From Deltaproteobacteria bacterium (GTDB lineage Bacteria > Myxococcota_A > Polyangia > DRWM01 > JAAZOP01), in contig JACRCX010000103.1 of assembly GCA_016218815.1 (NCBI GenBank), positions 1 to 64,000 on the forward strand: a stretch of DNA of 64,000 nt, read 5' to 3'. Positions 1 through 8,260 of the stretch are shown here, piece by piece. Position 1 is the stretch's first letter. Each line of letters begins with the position of its first letter. The notes under the pieces were generated by a model, which searched no databases, had not been told where the DNA came from, and was given only the letters and a program-made list of their open reading frames with translations. A program made the translations under genes and the position numbers.

Positions 1-2
1 AG

Positions 3-1229
3 GGGGAGCTCCCCGAAGGGAATGACGGGCTGGGCCTGATGCTGCTTGGCGTTACGGGCGACCAGGTGCTGCCGAAGGATGTTTATGAAAAGATAAAATC
101 CGAAACGCTGAAGCAGGTGCGCGGCACGGTGCAGGCCGACATCCTCAAGGAGGACCAGGCGCAGAACACCTGCCTCTTCTCCCTCGACTTCGCCCTGCGC
201 ATGATGGGCGACATCCAGGGCTGGTTCATCGACCACGACGTGCGGAACTTCTACTCGGTGTCGATCTCGGGGTACCACATCGCCGAGGCGGGGGCGAACC
301 CGCTCACGCAGCTCGCCTTCACGCTGGCCAACGGGTTCACCTACGTCGAGTACTACCTGTCGCGTGGGATGAAGATCGACGCCTTCGGGCCGAACCTGTC
401 GTTTTTCTTCTCCAACGGCATGGACGCCGAGTATTCGGTGATCGGTCGCGTTGCCCGGCGCATCTGGTCCGTGGTGATGCGGCGCAAGTACGGGGCCGGC
501 GAGCGGACGCAGAAGCTGAAGTACCACATCCAGACCTCGGGGCGTTCGCTGCACGCCCAGGAGGTCGACTTCAACGACATCCGCACGACGCTGCAGGCGC
601 TGTTCGCGATCTACGACAACTGCAACTCGCTGCACACCAACGCCTACGACGAGGCGATCACGACGCCGACCGAGCAGTCGGTGCGGCGCGCGATGGCGAT
701 CCAGATGATTGTGAACCGCGAGCTGGGTTTCTCGAAGTGCGAGAACCCGCTGCAGGGCAGCTACGTCCTGGAGCAGCTCACGGACCTGGTGGAGGAGGCG
801 GTGCTGTCGGAGTTCGAGCGGCTGTCCTCGCGGGGCGGCGTCCTGGGCGCGATGGAGCGCGAGTACCAGCGCGGGAAGATCCAGGACGAATCGATGCTCT
901 ACGAGACGCGCAAGCACGACGGCTCGCTGCCGCTGATCGGGGTCAACACGTACCTCAATCCCAAGACGATGGCGGCGGACTACGTGCCGCCGCCGATGGA
1001 GCTGCGGCGCGCCACGCTCGAGGAGAAGCGGGCGCAGATCGACAACTGCCGCGCGTTCCAGGCGAACGACCCGGCGGCCCGCGAGCGGCTGTTGCGCCGG
1101 CTGCAGGAGGTCGCGTTCGCGGGCGGCAACACGTTCGACGTGATGATGGACCTGGTCCGCGTGGCGTCGATCGGGCAGATCTCGCAGGCGCTGTACGAGA
1201 TCGGCGGGAAGTACCGGAGGAGCATGTAG
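3..1229 (+). CDS. Methylmalonyl-CoA mutase family large subunit (5' truncated by window edge)
   Basis: The reading frame is open from the window edge, so only the C-terminal ~408 residues are seen. The family catalyses coenzyme B12-dependent carbon-skeleton rearrangement of acyl-CoA thioesters such as methylmalonyl-CoA/succinyl-CoA or isobutyryl-CoA/butyryl-CoA. Family blocks visible in order are SLDFALRMMGDIQ, SISGYHIAEAGANP, LKYHIQTSGRSLHAQE, YDNCNSLHTNAYDEAITTP and GGVLGAMEREYQRGKIQ. These resemble the mutase part of IcmF or of the bacterial methylmalonyl-CoA mutase large subunit. The frame has no B12-binding domain after the catalytic barrel; that domain is encoded by the next gene, 54 bp downstream, which suggests a split two-subunit enzyme. 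I cannot see the N-terminus, so an IcmF-type fusion cannot be excluded, and the substrate is not decidable from this part. Confidence 0.9.
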   Translation, partial: GELPEGNDGLGLMLLGVTGDQVLPKDVYEKIKSETLKQVRGTVQADILKEDQAQNTCLFSLDFALRMMGDIQGWFIDHDVRNFYSVSISGYHIAEAGANPLTQLAFTLANGFTYVEYYLSRGMKIDAFGPNLSFFFSNGMDAEYSVIGRVARRIWSVVMRRKYGAGERTQKLKYHIQTSGRSLHAQEVDFNDIRTTLQALFAIYDNCNSLHTNAYDEAITTPTEQSVRRAMAIQMIVNRELGFSKCENPLQGSYVLEQLTDLVEEAVLSEFERLSSRGGVLGAMEREYQRGKIQDESMLYETRKHDGSLPLIGVNTYLNPKTMAADYVPPPMELRRATLEEKRAQIDNCRAFQANDPAARERLLRRLQEVAFAGGNTFDVMMDLVRVASIGQISQALYEIGGKYRRSM

Positions 1230-1235
1230 GTGGAG

Positions 1236-1283
1236 GCGAGCGGTCGAGCGGTCGGGGGGAAGCGAGCGGTCGCGGAGGCGAGC
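1236..1283 (+). repeat. Intergenic repeat, GCGGTCGAGCGGTCG family (copy 1)
   Basis: The 54-bp gap between the mutase stop and the B12-subunit start is built of imperfect units GCGAGCGGTCG / AGCGGTCGGG. Related units recur inverted at 6503-6541 and direct at 57678-57712. The frame of the B12 gene stays open through it, but the Shine-Dalgarno GGAGG lies after it, next to the ATG at 1284. Confidence 0.6.
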
Positions 1284-1694
1284 ATGGGCGAGAGGCTGAG
1301 GATCCTGATCGCGAAGCCGGGGCTGGACGGGCACGACCGGGGGGCGAAGGTCGTGGCGCGCGCGCTGCGTGACGCGGGGCACGAGGTGATCTACACGGGC
1401 CTGCGGCAGACGCCGGAGATGATCATCCGGGCGGCGGTCGACGAGGACGTCGATGCCGTGGGGCTGTCGATCCTCTCCGGGGCGCACGGAACGCTCCTGC
1501 CGCGGGTGGCGGCGGGGCTGGCCGCGGCCGGCGCCGGGGACGTGGTCGTCTTCGCCGGGGGGATCATCCCCGAGGACGACGTCGTGGCGCTCGCCGGGCA
1601 GGGCGTGCGCAAGGTCTTCGGACCGGGGACGAAGCTGGCCGAGATCACCGCGTGGGTTGCGGCCGAGGTGAAGCCGCGGACGAGGGCGGCGTAG
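1284..1694 (+). CDS. Cobalamin-binding subunit of acyl-CoA mutase
   Basis: 136 residues forming a stand-alone B12-binding Rossmann-like domain. The DxHxxG motif that supplies the lower-ligand histidine is present at residues 15-20 (DGHDRG). It is followed by GLSILSGAH and VVFAGGIIPEDD, which form the rest of the nucleotide-tail pocket in this family. It lies directly downstream of a mutase large subunit lacking a C-terminal B12 domain, so the two probably form one adenosylcobalamin mutase. I chose the ATG at 1284 because GGAGG sits about 5 nt before it and the B12 fold begins at once. A GTG at 1230 would add 18 residues translated from a repeat. Confidence 0.88.
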   Translation: MGERLRILIAKPGLDGHDRGAKVVARALRDAGHEVIYTGLRQTPEMIIRAAVDEDVDAVGLSILSGAHGTLLPRVAAGLAAAGAGDVVVFAGGIIPEDDVVALAGQGVRKVFGPGTKLAEITAWVAAEVKPRTRAA

Positions 1695-1703
1695 GGCCCC
1701 TCC

Positions 1704-2237
1704 TCAGAAGAAGTACTCGGCGGTCAGGAGCAGATCGAACGGCATCGTCGACTCGAGGCCGAAGTACCAGCGCTGCGCCCCCCGCAACGTCAGCCGCCAG
1801 GACGCCTCGAACCACAGCGACAGTCCGACCGTCGCCCCGAACGTGCCCGCGAGCGCCATCGGCTCGACGACGTCGAGGACCGCGCCGCCGCCCAGCCCGA
1901 CGAAGGGTGACAGCGGGAGCAGGTCGAAATGGGCAATCAGCCAGAGGAGGGCGGCGTACGAGTTCACCGGCGACCCGGGCGACTTCGGGTCGAGGTCCAC
2001 GCGCAGGTCGAGCATGGCCTCCCAGTGGGTGAAGAGGAGGAAGTCCACTCCGACCTGGAGGGGGAGGAGATCGGCCGTTCCGTCCTCGGGGACGTCCACC
2101 GAGGAGTACCCGAGGCCGAGCGACACGCCGACGTGGAAGACGTCCTCCGGCGCGGGCTGCTGCAGGACGGGCTCGGTCGCGGCGGCGGACGCTGCCGGTG
2201 CCAGCAGAAGGACGACGAGCACTCCAGCCCAGCGCAT
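1704..2237 (-). CDS. Small outer-membrane beta-barrel-like secreted protein
   Basis: About 177 residues from the ATG at 2237, beginning with a clear signal peptide (MRWAGVLVVLLLAPAASA). The mature part alternates hydrophobic and polar residues in short Gly/aromatic-rich strands and ends in Phe (AEYFF), a usual outer-membrane-protein C-terminus. I do not recognise a specific family; an outer-membrane beta-barrel is an inference. Upstream in-frame starts at 2258 and 2297 would put charged residues before the signal sequence. It converges on the mutase operon with only 9 bp between the stop codons. Confidence 0.65.
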   Translation of the reverse strand: MRWAGVLVVLLLAPAASAAATEPVLQQPAPEDVFHVGVSLGLGYSSVDVPEDGTADLLPLQVGVDFLLFTHWEAMLDLRVDLDPKSPGSPVNSYAALLWLIAHFDLLPLSPFVGLGGGAVLDVVEPMALAGTFGATVGLSLWFEASWRLTLRGAQRWYFGLESTMPFDLLLTAEYFF

Positions 2238-2290
2238 GGTGCCCGCACCATACCGCATCCCTCCGTGCCGGCGGTAGAACCCTCTGTACC

Positions 2291-2327
2291 TGTGCACCTC
2301 TGCGTCTCTGCGTCTCTGCGCGAAACG
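2291..2327. repeat. Short tandem repeat, CGCAGAGACGCAGAG family (copy 1)
   Basis: Tandem CTGCGTCTCTGCGTCTCTGC lies in the gap between two minus-strand genes. The reverse complement of the same unit recurs at 31995-32031. Units are about 8 bp. It is not part of a recognisable gene. Confidence 0.75.
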
Positions 2328-2331
2328 TTCC

Positions 2332-3429
2332 CTACCGGCCCGGCGCGAACTCCGGCGGCGGCGGGGCGAGTCCGAGGACGGCGTCGGCGACGATGCGGCC
2401 GACCTCCCAGGCGGAGGTGACGCCGTGGCCGCCGAGGCCCGCGGCCCAGAAGACGCGTTGGGCGAGGGGATCGCGGCCCAGCACGAAGCGGTGGTCGGGG
2501 ACGAACGAGCGCAGGCCGGCCCAGGAGCGCATGATCGGCAGGTCGAGCAGGCCGGGGAAGGCTGCGGCGACCTTGCGGGCCAGCAGCTCGCGGTTGGCGG
2601 GATCGGCCGGCGGCTCGCAGGGTTGGAACGCCTCCTGATCGCACGGCGAGAGCAGCAGTCCGCCCGATTCGGGCCGGAAGTAGACCTCGTCGTCCACGGC
2701 CCAGACGAACGGCCACGACGGGTCGACGGTCGGCAGGGGTCCGGTGGCGTGCAGGTGCCGGCGGTACGGGACGATTCCCAGCCGGCGGACCTGGAGGCGC
2801 TCGGCCACGACGTCCGACCATGCGCCGCCGGCGATCACGACCGCATCGGCCTCGACGGGGCCGGTCGTCGTCGCCAGACGTGCGGGCTGCGAGTCGTCGC
2901 CCGGGTCGCCGCCGAGCACTTCGGTGGCCAGTCGGAGCTGGGCGCCGAGGGCGCGGGCGCCGCGGACGAGCGCGGCGAAGTACTCCGCGCTGTCGACGAC
3001 GCCGTCCTCGGGAGACCACAGGGCGGCCTCGAAAGTGCCGCCGCGGAGGGCGGGCACGCGCGAGACGGCATCCTTCGGCTCGAGCCAGCGGACGGTCGAG
3101 CGCAGGGCGGACAGGTCGGGGGTGACCGACTCCAGCTCCTTGCGGGCCGAGCCGCCGGCGAGGAGGAGGGAGCCGGAGGGGCGGACGAGGGTCACGTCGG
3201 TCCAGGCGCGGGCGGCCTCGACTCCGCGGGCGCCGGCGACCGCGACGCGGGCGAGCGCCGGGTCGGCGATGGCGGTGCGGAGCATGCCGGCATTCTGCGA
3301 GGTGGCGTGGATGCCGGCCATGGCCTCGCGCTCGAGGATGACGACGCGGGCGCCGGCGCGGGCGAGGTGCAGGGCCGTCGCGGCCCCCGCGAAACCGGCC
3401 CCGACGACGACGACGCGTGGTCCGCTCAT
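2332..3429 (-). CDS. FAD-dependent oxidoreductase, DAO family
   Basis: 365 residues. The N-terminus is a textbook dinucleotide-binding fold (VVVVGAGFAGAATALHLARAG, then the acidic strand end VVILERE) that binds FAD. The middle and C-terminal parts fit the D-amino-acid oxidase/glycine oxidase/sarcosine oxidase family, including the C-terminal FAD-contact segment GLGGHGVTSA. Such enzymes oxidise secondary or primary amines of small amino acids; the exact substrate is not readable. The ATG at 3429 starts two residues before the FAD fold; an upstream start at 3468 adds an unconserved leader. No functional partner is visible on either side. Confidence 0.8.
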   Translation of the reverse strand: MSGPRVVVVGAGFAGAATALHLARAGARVVILEREAMAGIHATSQNAGMLRTAIADPALARVAVAGARGVEAARAWTDVTLVRPSGSLLLAGGSARKELESVTPDLSALRSTVRWLEPKDAVSRVPALRGGTFEAALWSPEDGVVDSAEYFAALVRGARALGAQLRLATEVLGGDPGDDSQPARLATTTGPVEADAVVIAGGAWSDVVAERLQVRRLGIVPYRRHLHATGPLPTVDPSWPFVWAVDDEVYFRPESGGLLLSPCDQEAFQPCEPPADPANRELLARKVAAAFPGLLDLPIMRSWAGLRSFVPDHRFVLGRDPLAQRVFWAAGLGGHGVTSAWEVGRIVADAVLGLAPPPPEFAPGR

Positions 3430-3470
3430 GGCGCAGCGATGGATAGGACGCTTGGTGGTCGACGTCAACG

Positions 3471-3506
3471 AAGTTGTTGGTTGTTGGTTGTTGGTCGTTG
3501 GTCCGG
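3471..3506. repeat. Short tandem repeat, GTTGTTGGTTGTTGG family (copy 1)
   Basis: Direct repeats of GTTGTTG/GTTGG end in TTGGTCCGG, upstream of the lipoprotein at 3627. A second copy with the same ending, GTTGGTCCGG, lies at 9863-9908, also upstream of a plus-strand lipoprotein gene. Confidence 0.75.
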
Positions 3507-3626
3507 GCGGGTCGACTCCTGCCTCATCCGGTGTTATACGGTCGCGCGACCGATAGGTATTCGGTCAAGGGCGGGGCTGCGGCAGGGGTGTCGGGCCCGC
3601 CGAGGAAGGAAGAGGAGGAAGGTGCC

Positions 3627-4976
3627 ATGAGCAAGAGTTGGGTGATGCTGCTGGTGGCGATTGCGGCCGTCGGGGCCATGGATTGCAAGAAGAAGACCGA
3701 GGACAGCGGGCAGGCTGCGGCCAACGCTCCGGTCGAGCCGACGGGACCGACGGCGCCGGTGGAGCCGACGAAGGCGGTCGAGCCGGTGAAGGCGCCGGTC
3801 GAGCCGACGACTCCGGTCGAACCGACGGAACCGGTGAAGGCCGAGGGCCCGGGTGCGGTGCTCGACAAGGCGATCGAGGCGGCAGGCGGCCTGGAGAACC
3901 TCCAGACCAAGACGGCGGCCATGACGATGGAGACCGAGGGCAAGTTCTTCGGTCAGCCCTACAAGGCGACCAACTACTTCAAGGCTCCGGGCACGAGCGT
4001 GATGGTCATCGCCGAGATGGAGATGTCGATGGGCCACTCGGCGGACGCCTGCTGGTCGACGATGGGCGAGATCGTCATCGACTGCTCGAAGGCGGAGAAG
4101 GACGAATCGGACGAGATGGCGTCGGCGATGGCCGCGATGATGCTGTATCCGCTGAAGAGCGAGGGCGTGACGCTCGAGGACGCGGGCGAGTCCGACCTGA
4201 ACGGCACGGCGGCGGTGGGCGTGAAGGCGTCGGGCGGTTTCCTCAAGATGCCCGTGACGCTGTACTTCGACAAAGCGTCGAACGCGCTGCTGCGCATCAC
4301 GTACGACGGCCACTTCATGATGGAGCCCGGCACGGTCGAGACCAACTATAGCGACGTGAAGGACTTCGACGGCCTCAAGCTGCCCGCGACCAGCGCGACG
4401 TCGGTGGGCGGGAAGGTGTTGATCGAGGAGACGATCGTCTCGGTGAAGTGGGGCGAGGTCGATGAGGCGAAGCTCGCGAAGCCCGCGCAGGTGCCGTTCG
4501 GCGAGACGAAGGTCAAGGCGATGCCCGAGCATCTCGTCGTCGTGACCAAGGTCACCGGCGCGTACGACAAGCTCGGCGAGGGGGTGAAGGCGCTGTTCGG
4601 CTGGGTGATGCAGAACAACCTGGTGCCGATGATGGCGGCGCCGACGTTCATGTTCCTGAAGGGACCGGGGGACACGCAGAACGCCGAGGAGTACGAGACG
4701 GAGATCGGCGTTTCGATCTTCCCGCCCGCGGCGATGCCCGCGGTGGTGGAAGGGTTCGAGATCCGCACGATGCCCGCCGGGGAAATCGCCTGGCGGCTCG
4801 AGCAGGGTCCGCCGGAGCAGGTTGCGGGGCACTTCGAGGAGCTGGCCAAGTGGGCGGAGGACAACGGCTACGCGACCGCCGGCCCCGCCGCGATGACCAT
4901 GTTCAGCAATCCGGAGGAGACGCCGGCGGAGCAGCTTCTCGAGGTGCTCTTCTTCCCCGTGACCAAGAAGGAATAA
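3627..4976 (+). CDS. Secreted protein: LolA/LppX-like domain fused to GyrI-like domain
   Basis: 449 residues with a strong ribosome site (AGGAGGAAGG) before the ATG. A signal peptide leads to Cys20 followed by Lys-rich residues (CKKK), so it is probably a lipoprotein, although AMDC departs from the normal lipobox. Residues ~30-75 are a PVEPT/AVEPV proline-glutamate repeat linker. Residues ~80-310 resemble outer-membrane-lipoprotein-sorting (LolA/LppX) domains: a half barrel with repeated beta strands and a VKDFDGLKLPAT segment. The C-terminal ~150 residues (HLVVVTKVTGAYDKLGEGVKA onward) match the GyrI-like/AraC effector-binding small-molecule fold with its internal duplication. That fold is normally cytoplasmic, so an exported fusion is unusual. 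Function unknown; possibly lipid or hydrophobic ligand handling. Confidence 0.75.
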   Translation: MSKSWVMLLVAIAAVGAMDCKKKTEDSGQAAANAPVEPTGPTAPVEPTKAVEPVKAPVEPTTPVEPTEPVKAEGPGAVLDKAIEAAGGLENLQTKTAAMTMETEGKFFGQPYKATNYFKAPGTSVMVIAEMEMSMGHSADACWSTMGEIVIDCSKAEKDESDEMASAMAAMMLYPLKSEGVTLEDAGESDLNGTAAVGVKASGGFLKMPVTLYFDKASNALLRITYDGHFMMEPGTVETNYSDVKDFDGLKLPATSATSVGGKVLIEETIVSVKWGEVDEAKLAKPAQVPFGETKVKAMPEHLVVVTKVTGAYDKLGEGVKALFGWVMQNNLVPMMAAPTFMFLKGPGDTQNAEEYETEIGVSIFPPAAMPAVVEGFEIRTMPAGEIAWRLEQGPPEQVAGHFEELAKWAEDNGYATAGPAAMTMFSNPEETPAEQLLEVLFFPVTKKE

Positions 4977-5043
4977 CGGCGCGCCGCACCAGGGCTCTTC
5001 CACCCGGAGCTTCCCCACCTCTCCTGCCGGTTTCTTCACCTCT

Positions 5044-5064
5044 CCTCTTCCGGTCCGGAAAAGG
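5044..5064. terminator. Candidate bidirectional terminator hairpin
   Basis: The inverted repeat TTCCGG-T-CCGGAA extends outward with one mismatch, between two converging stop codons (4976 and 5076). There is no clear U-tract on either strand, so intrinsic termination is only plausible. Confidence 0.35.
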
Positions 5065-5075
5065 CTGACGCGTCG

Positions 5076-6410
5076 TCACGAGCCGCGGGACAAGTCGTTC
5101 AGCTTCGCGGGCAGGTCGGCCAGGGGCACCGTTTCCTGTCGGGCGGTGGCGAGCCGCTTGAGCGTGACGGTCCGGTCCCTGGCTTCGGACTCGCCGATGA
5201 TCGCCGCCCAGCCGTACCCCTTGCCGTCGGCGCGACCGAGCTGCCGGCCGAGCTTCTGGAAGTCCAGGTCCACCTCGCAGGCGAGTTTCTCCCGGCGCAG
5301 CGTTGCCGCGACCTCGAACGCGTACCCGCGCTGCGCCGCGTTCGCGCAGGCGACGTAGAGCGCGCCTTTTCGGTCCGCCTTGCCGACGTCGGCGGGCAGG
5401 AGCCCGTAGGTCTCGAGGAAGAGCTTCACGGTGAGGATGCCCATCCCGAAGCCCGTGCCGGTCATCGGCTCATTGGAGAACAGCTCGAGGAGGTTGTCGT
5501 AGCGTCCCCCGCCGAAGAGGGCGCGGCGGTTCTCCGTGCCGACGTCGTGGACCTCGTAGACGAGGCCGGTGTAGTAGTCGAGCCCCCGGACGATCGTCGG
5601 ATCGAACACGGCGACGCCGGCCAGGCCGGTCTCCTCCACCTTCCTCGAGAACTCGACCAGCTCGCGGTAGCCGGCCGACTCGCGGAACGCGGGCGGCACG
5701 TCGGCAACGGGGGGTGTTGCGGGGTCCGCAAACGGTCGCAGTCCGAGGACCCGATCCGCAATCGCGTTCTCCGGGAGGACGTCCCGCACCCACTTCTCGA
5801 AGGCCGGCGCGTCCATCTTGTCGCGCCGGTCGATCATCTTCCGCACCTCCACGGTGCGGTCGGCCGGCACGCCCAGGACGTGTTCGAGGAGGGCGTCGAG
5901 ATAGCGGCGGGAGGAATACCGGATCCGATAGAGTTTCCCGTCGGCTCCGAGTGACTCCATGAAGTTGCGGATGAGGGAGAAGATCTCCAGTTCGGCGTCC
6001 GAGGAATCGGGTCCGAGGATGTCGACGTTGGCCTGGCCGAACTCGCGGACGCGCCCGCGTTGGGGGCGTTCGTAGCGGAAGCAGGTGGGGACGGAGTACC
6101 AGCGGATGGGGCGTGTCGCCGACTTCTGGATCTGGGCGACCATGCGAGCGAGGGACGGGGTCATCTCCGGGCGCAGAGCCAGTTCGCGTCCACCCTTGTC
6201 CTTGACCACGTACGCCTGTTCGCGGACCAGTTCTTCGCCGGACTTGGCGGCGTAGATCTCGAGCGGCTCCATGATGGGTCCGTCGTATTCCTCGTAGCCG
6301 AACAGCTCGGCCGAGCGGCGCAGGTGTTCCTCGACGTAGCGGTGGACGCGCAAGACGTCGGGGAAGAAGTCGGTGAATCCCTTCTGGGGCTGGGGCGAGA
6401 AACGCGGCAT
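5076..6410 (-). CDS. hisS: Histidyl-tRNA synthetase
   Basis: 444 residues, the usual bacterial length. This class II aminoacyl-tRNA synthetase charges tRNA-His in the cytoplasm. Visible hallmarks are the N-terminal KGFTDFFPDV entry, LRPEMTPSLARM and FRYERPQRGRVREFGQ (motif 2 region), the histidine-specific signatures VRGLDYYTGLVYEV and FGGGRYDNL, and motif 3 (GTGFGMGI). The C-terminal ~100 residues form the alpha/beta anticodon-binding domain. I chose the ATG at 6410 over the GTG at 6416 because GGAGGTGGCG precedes it. The gene is divergent from the toroid protein at 6564 and convergent with the 3627 gene. Nothing suggests that it is a HisZ paralogue: the active-site motifs are intact. Confidence 0.96.
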   Translation of the reverse strand: MPRFSPQPQKGFTDFFPDVLRVHRYVEEHLRRSAELFGYEEYDGPIMEPLEIYAAKSGEELVREQAYVVKDKGGRELALRPEMTPSLARMVAQIQKSATRPIRWYSVPTCFRYERPQRGRVREFGQANVDILGPDSSDAELEIFSLIRNFMESLGADGKLYRIRYSSRRYLDALLEHVLGVPADRTVEVRKMIDRRDKMDAPAFEKWVRDVLPENAIADRVLGLRPFADPATPPVADVPPAFRESAGYRELVEFSRKVEETGLAGVAVFDPTIVRGLDYYTGLVYEVHDVGTENRRALFGGGRYDNLLELFSNEPMTGTGFGMGILTVKLFLETYGLLPADVGKADRKGALYVACANAAQRGYAFEVAATLRREKLACEVDLDFQKLGRQLGRADGKGYGWAAIIGESEARDRTVTLKRLATARQETVPLADLPAKLNDLSRGS

Positions 6411-6502
6411 CGCCACCTCCGGGGAGCGTAGCTACCAGCAGACCCCGCAGGCCGCAAGTACCGGGAGATTCGCCGGCCCGCGCTTCCGCCGACCCGCCCG
6501 CC

Positions 6503-6541
6503 GCTCCGTTCGACCGTTCGACCGCTCTTCCGCTCGCTCTC
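6503..6541. repeat. Intergenic repeat, GCGGTCGAGCGGTCG family (copy 2, inverted)
   Basis: CGTTCGACCGTTCGACCGC followed by TCTTCCGCTCGCTCT lies in the divergent hisS/6564 spacer. Its reverse complement resembles the repeats at 1236-1283 and 57678-57712. Confidence 0.55.
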
Positions 6542-6563
6542 CCCTTCGCGTACCCTCGCCCGG

Positions 6564-7565
6564 ATGACTCGCTCCCGCGTGCCGGCATGGACGAGGGCGT
6601 TGGGCGACGACCCGACGGCGTGGCTGCTCGACACGGGGCCGCCGTGGGTCAAGCTCGGAGTCCTGCGGGACCTGCTCGACGCGCCGCAGGACGATCCCGC
6701 CGTGCTGGCGGCGCGCGAGGCGCTGCACGGCCATCCGTTGGTGCGCGAGTGCACGGACTCCCTGGCGGGGTGGCCCGAGCCCGCGCTGCGGCGCCACGAC
6801 GACGCGAAGCACCCGCTGCAGCGCCTCAAGCTGCTCGTGGACCTCGGCGTGGACCGATCGCTTCCCGGACTACCGCGGCTGCTCGGCCGCATCCTCGCTT
6901 CCGCGGGCGCCGACGGCCAGCTCCGCTCGCTCACGTTGGACCCCGAGACGCAGGAGCCGTTGCGGCTGGCCTATCCCTGCGACGCGCCGATTCTCCTGGG
7001 AGCCGCGCTCGCGCTGGGCGACCCGGCCGACCCGCGGGCCGAGGCGGCGCTGGAGGCGATGCTCGTCCGGCGCGAGCGGGACGGCGGCTGGTTCTGCCAT
7101 GCCGAGTGGCGCGGGCTGGAGTCGGAGTGGCGTCGCCGTCCGATTTCCTGTCCGATCGCGACGCTCGACTCGCTGTGGGCGCTGGCGCGGCTGCCGCAGG
7201 CCGATCCTCGTCGCACGAGCGCCGGCGCCGAGGTGCTCTTGCGGCACATCGACGCCTATGACCGGCGGCAGGGAGCGCCGTTGTGCGGATTCCAGGCAGG
7301 CAAGCGGTTCCGGCGGCGGAAGTTCCCGTTCGTGTGGTACGACGTGCTGCACGTGCTCGACGTCCTGACGAGTTTTCCGGACGTCGCCGGGGACGCGCGC
7401 CTGCGCTCGCTGGTCGACGCCGCGATCGGCGATGCCCCGTCCGGCGCCCGGTTCAAGGCCGGGTCGGCGTGGATGGCGTTCAAGGCCTACGACTTCGGCC
7501 AGAAGCGCGAGCCGTCGCCGACGATCACGTTCCTGCTGGCGCGGGCGGCGAGACGAATGGGGTAG
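6564..7565 (+). CDS. Alpha/alpha-toroid (prenyltransferase/terpenoid-cyclase-like) protein
   Basis: 333 residues, cytoplasmic, no signal peptide. The sequence is a series of helical repeats with DGGWFC, SCPIATLDSLWALARL and RRRKFPFVWYDVLHVLDVLT blocks. This pattern is typical of the alpha/alpha toroid in prenyltransferase and terpenoid-cyclase folds and of uncharacterised families annotated as prenyltransferase-like. It lacks the DxDD or DCTAE acid motif of squalene cyclases and any obvious zinc site, so I infer only the fold. It ends 10 bp before the stop codon of the converging gene at 7576. It is not a duplicate of the larger cyclase at 36603. Confidence 0.55.
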   Translation: MTRSRVPAWTRALGDDPTAWLLDTGPPWVKLGVLRDLLDAPQDDPAVLAAREALHGHPLVRECTDSLAGWPEPALRRHDDAKHPLQRLKLLVDLGVDRSLPGLPRLLGRILASAGADGQLRSLTLDPETQEPLRLAYPCDAPILLGAALALGDPADPRAEAALEAMLVRRERDGGWFCHAEWRGLESEWRRRPISCPIATLDSLWALARLPQADPRRTSAGAEVLLRHIDAYDRRQGAPLCGFQAGKRFRRRKFPFVWYDVLHVLDVLTSFPDVAGDARLRSLVDAAIGDAPSGARFKAGSAWMAFKAYDFGQKREPSPTITFLLARAARRMG

Positions 7566-7575
7566 GGGGTCGGGC

Positions 7576-8235
7576 CTACTGCCCGCAGGCCATGACCTGC
7601 ATCGACTTGCAGGCGTCCTCGAGGGCGGGCTTGAAGGTGGGGGCGGTCTGCATTGCGGCGCCCCACTCGCAGAGCACGTAGTTCGGCCAGGCATTGTCGA
7701 AGACGATGACGCCGCCGGCGAGCGACGGCTCGTCGAGGAGCCCGCCGCCGGAGGGGACGACGACGGAGAATTCGACGCGGCCGTCGGACGGCCACCGGGG
7801 GGGGTACTCGTTCTGCGCGGGGATGCGGTTGCCGGCGGCGTCCTGCGAGGAGAAGGTGTTGAGCACCTTGGCGAGGACCGCGTCCTTCTTCTCGAGCCAC
7901 TTCCGGTCGGTGCAGGTGGAGGATGTGCCGGCGGGAGCTGCGGGATCCTCCGGCTTGCAGGGGTCCTCGCCGCCCAGGCTCACGGACAGGGCGTTGCCCG
8001 GGGCGTCGAACGTCCCCTGTCCGTCGCCTTCGAAGCCTTCCGGCGTCTTCAGCTTGATCTCCCATCCTCCGGGGAACTTCACCATCGCGTCGACCAGCGC
8101 CGGCGGCGGCGGGGGCGGCGGCTCTTCCGCGTCCGCGGCGGGGGCGGGCGGGGCGCCGCCCTTCCCGCTTTTCTTGCACTCGGCGGAAGCTCCCAGGAGC
8201 AGCGCGAGCAGGATCGTCGTCGTCGTTCTCGTCAT
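7576..8235 (-). CDS. Putative lipoprotein with Pro-rich linker
   Basis: 219 residues. GGAGGAGGAA precedes the ATG. A hydrophobic signal (TTTTILLALLLGASAE) leads to CKKS, so lipidation is likely although Glu at -1 is not the usual lipobox residue. The same oddity is seen in the 3627 gene, where CKKK follows Asp. A short Ala/Pro/Glu linker with seven consecutive Pro precedes a globular domain containing four further Cys. I do not recognise the family. The next minus-strand gene starts upstream at 9769 and ends at 8261, so the pair may be co-transcribed. Confidence 0.6.
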   Translation of the reverse strand: MTRTTTTILLALLLGASAECKKSGKGGAPPAPAADAEEPPPPPPPALVDAMVKFPGGWEIKLKTPEGFEGDGQGTFDAPGNALSVSLGGEDPCKPEDPAAPAGTSSTCTDRKWLEKKDAVLAKVLNTFSSQDAAGNRIPAQNEYPPRWPSDGRVEFSVVVPSGGGLLDEPSLAGGVIVFDNAWPNYVLCEWGAAMQTAPTFKPALEDACKSMQVMACGQ

Positions 8236-8260
8236 GGTCGTTCCTCCTCCTCTTTTCGGC

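Noticed and set aside
3524..3943. Minus-strand frame opposite the PVEPT linker as a Ser/Thr/Gly-rich protein
   Set aside because: It mirrors the repetitive codons of the plus-strand gene and lacks a start site and conserved content.
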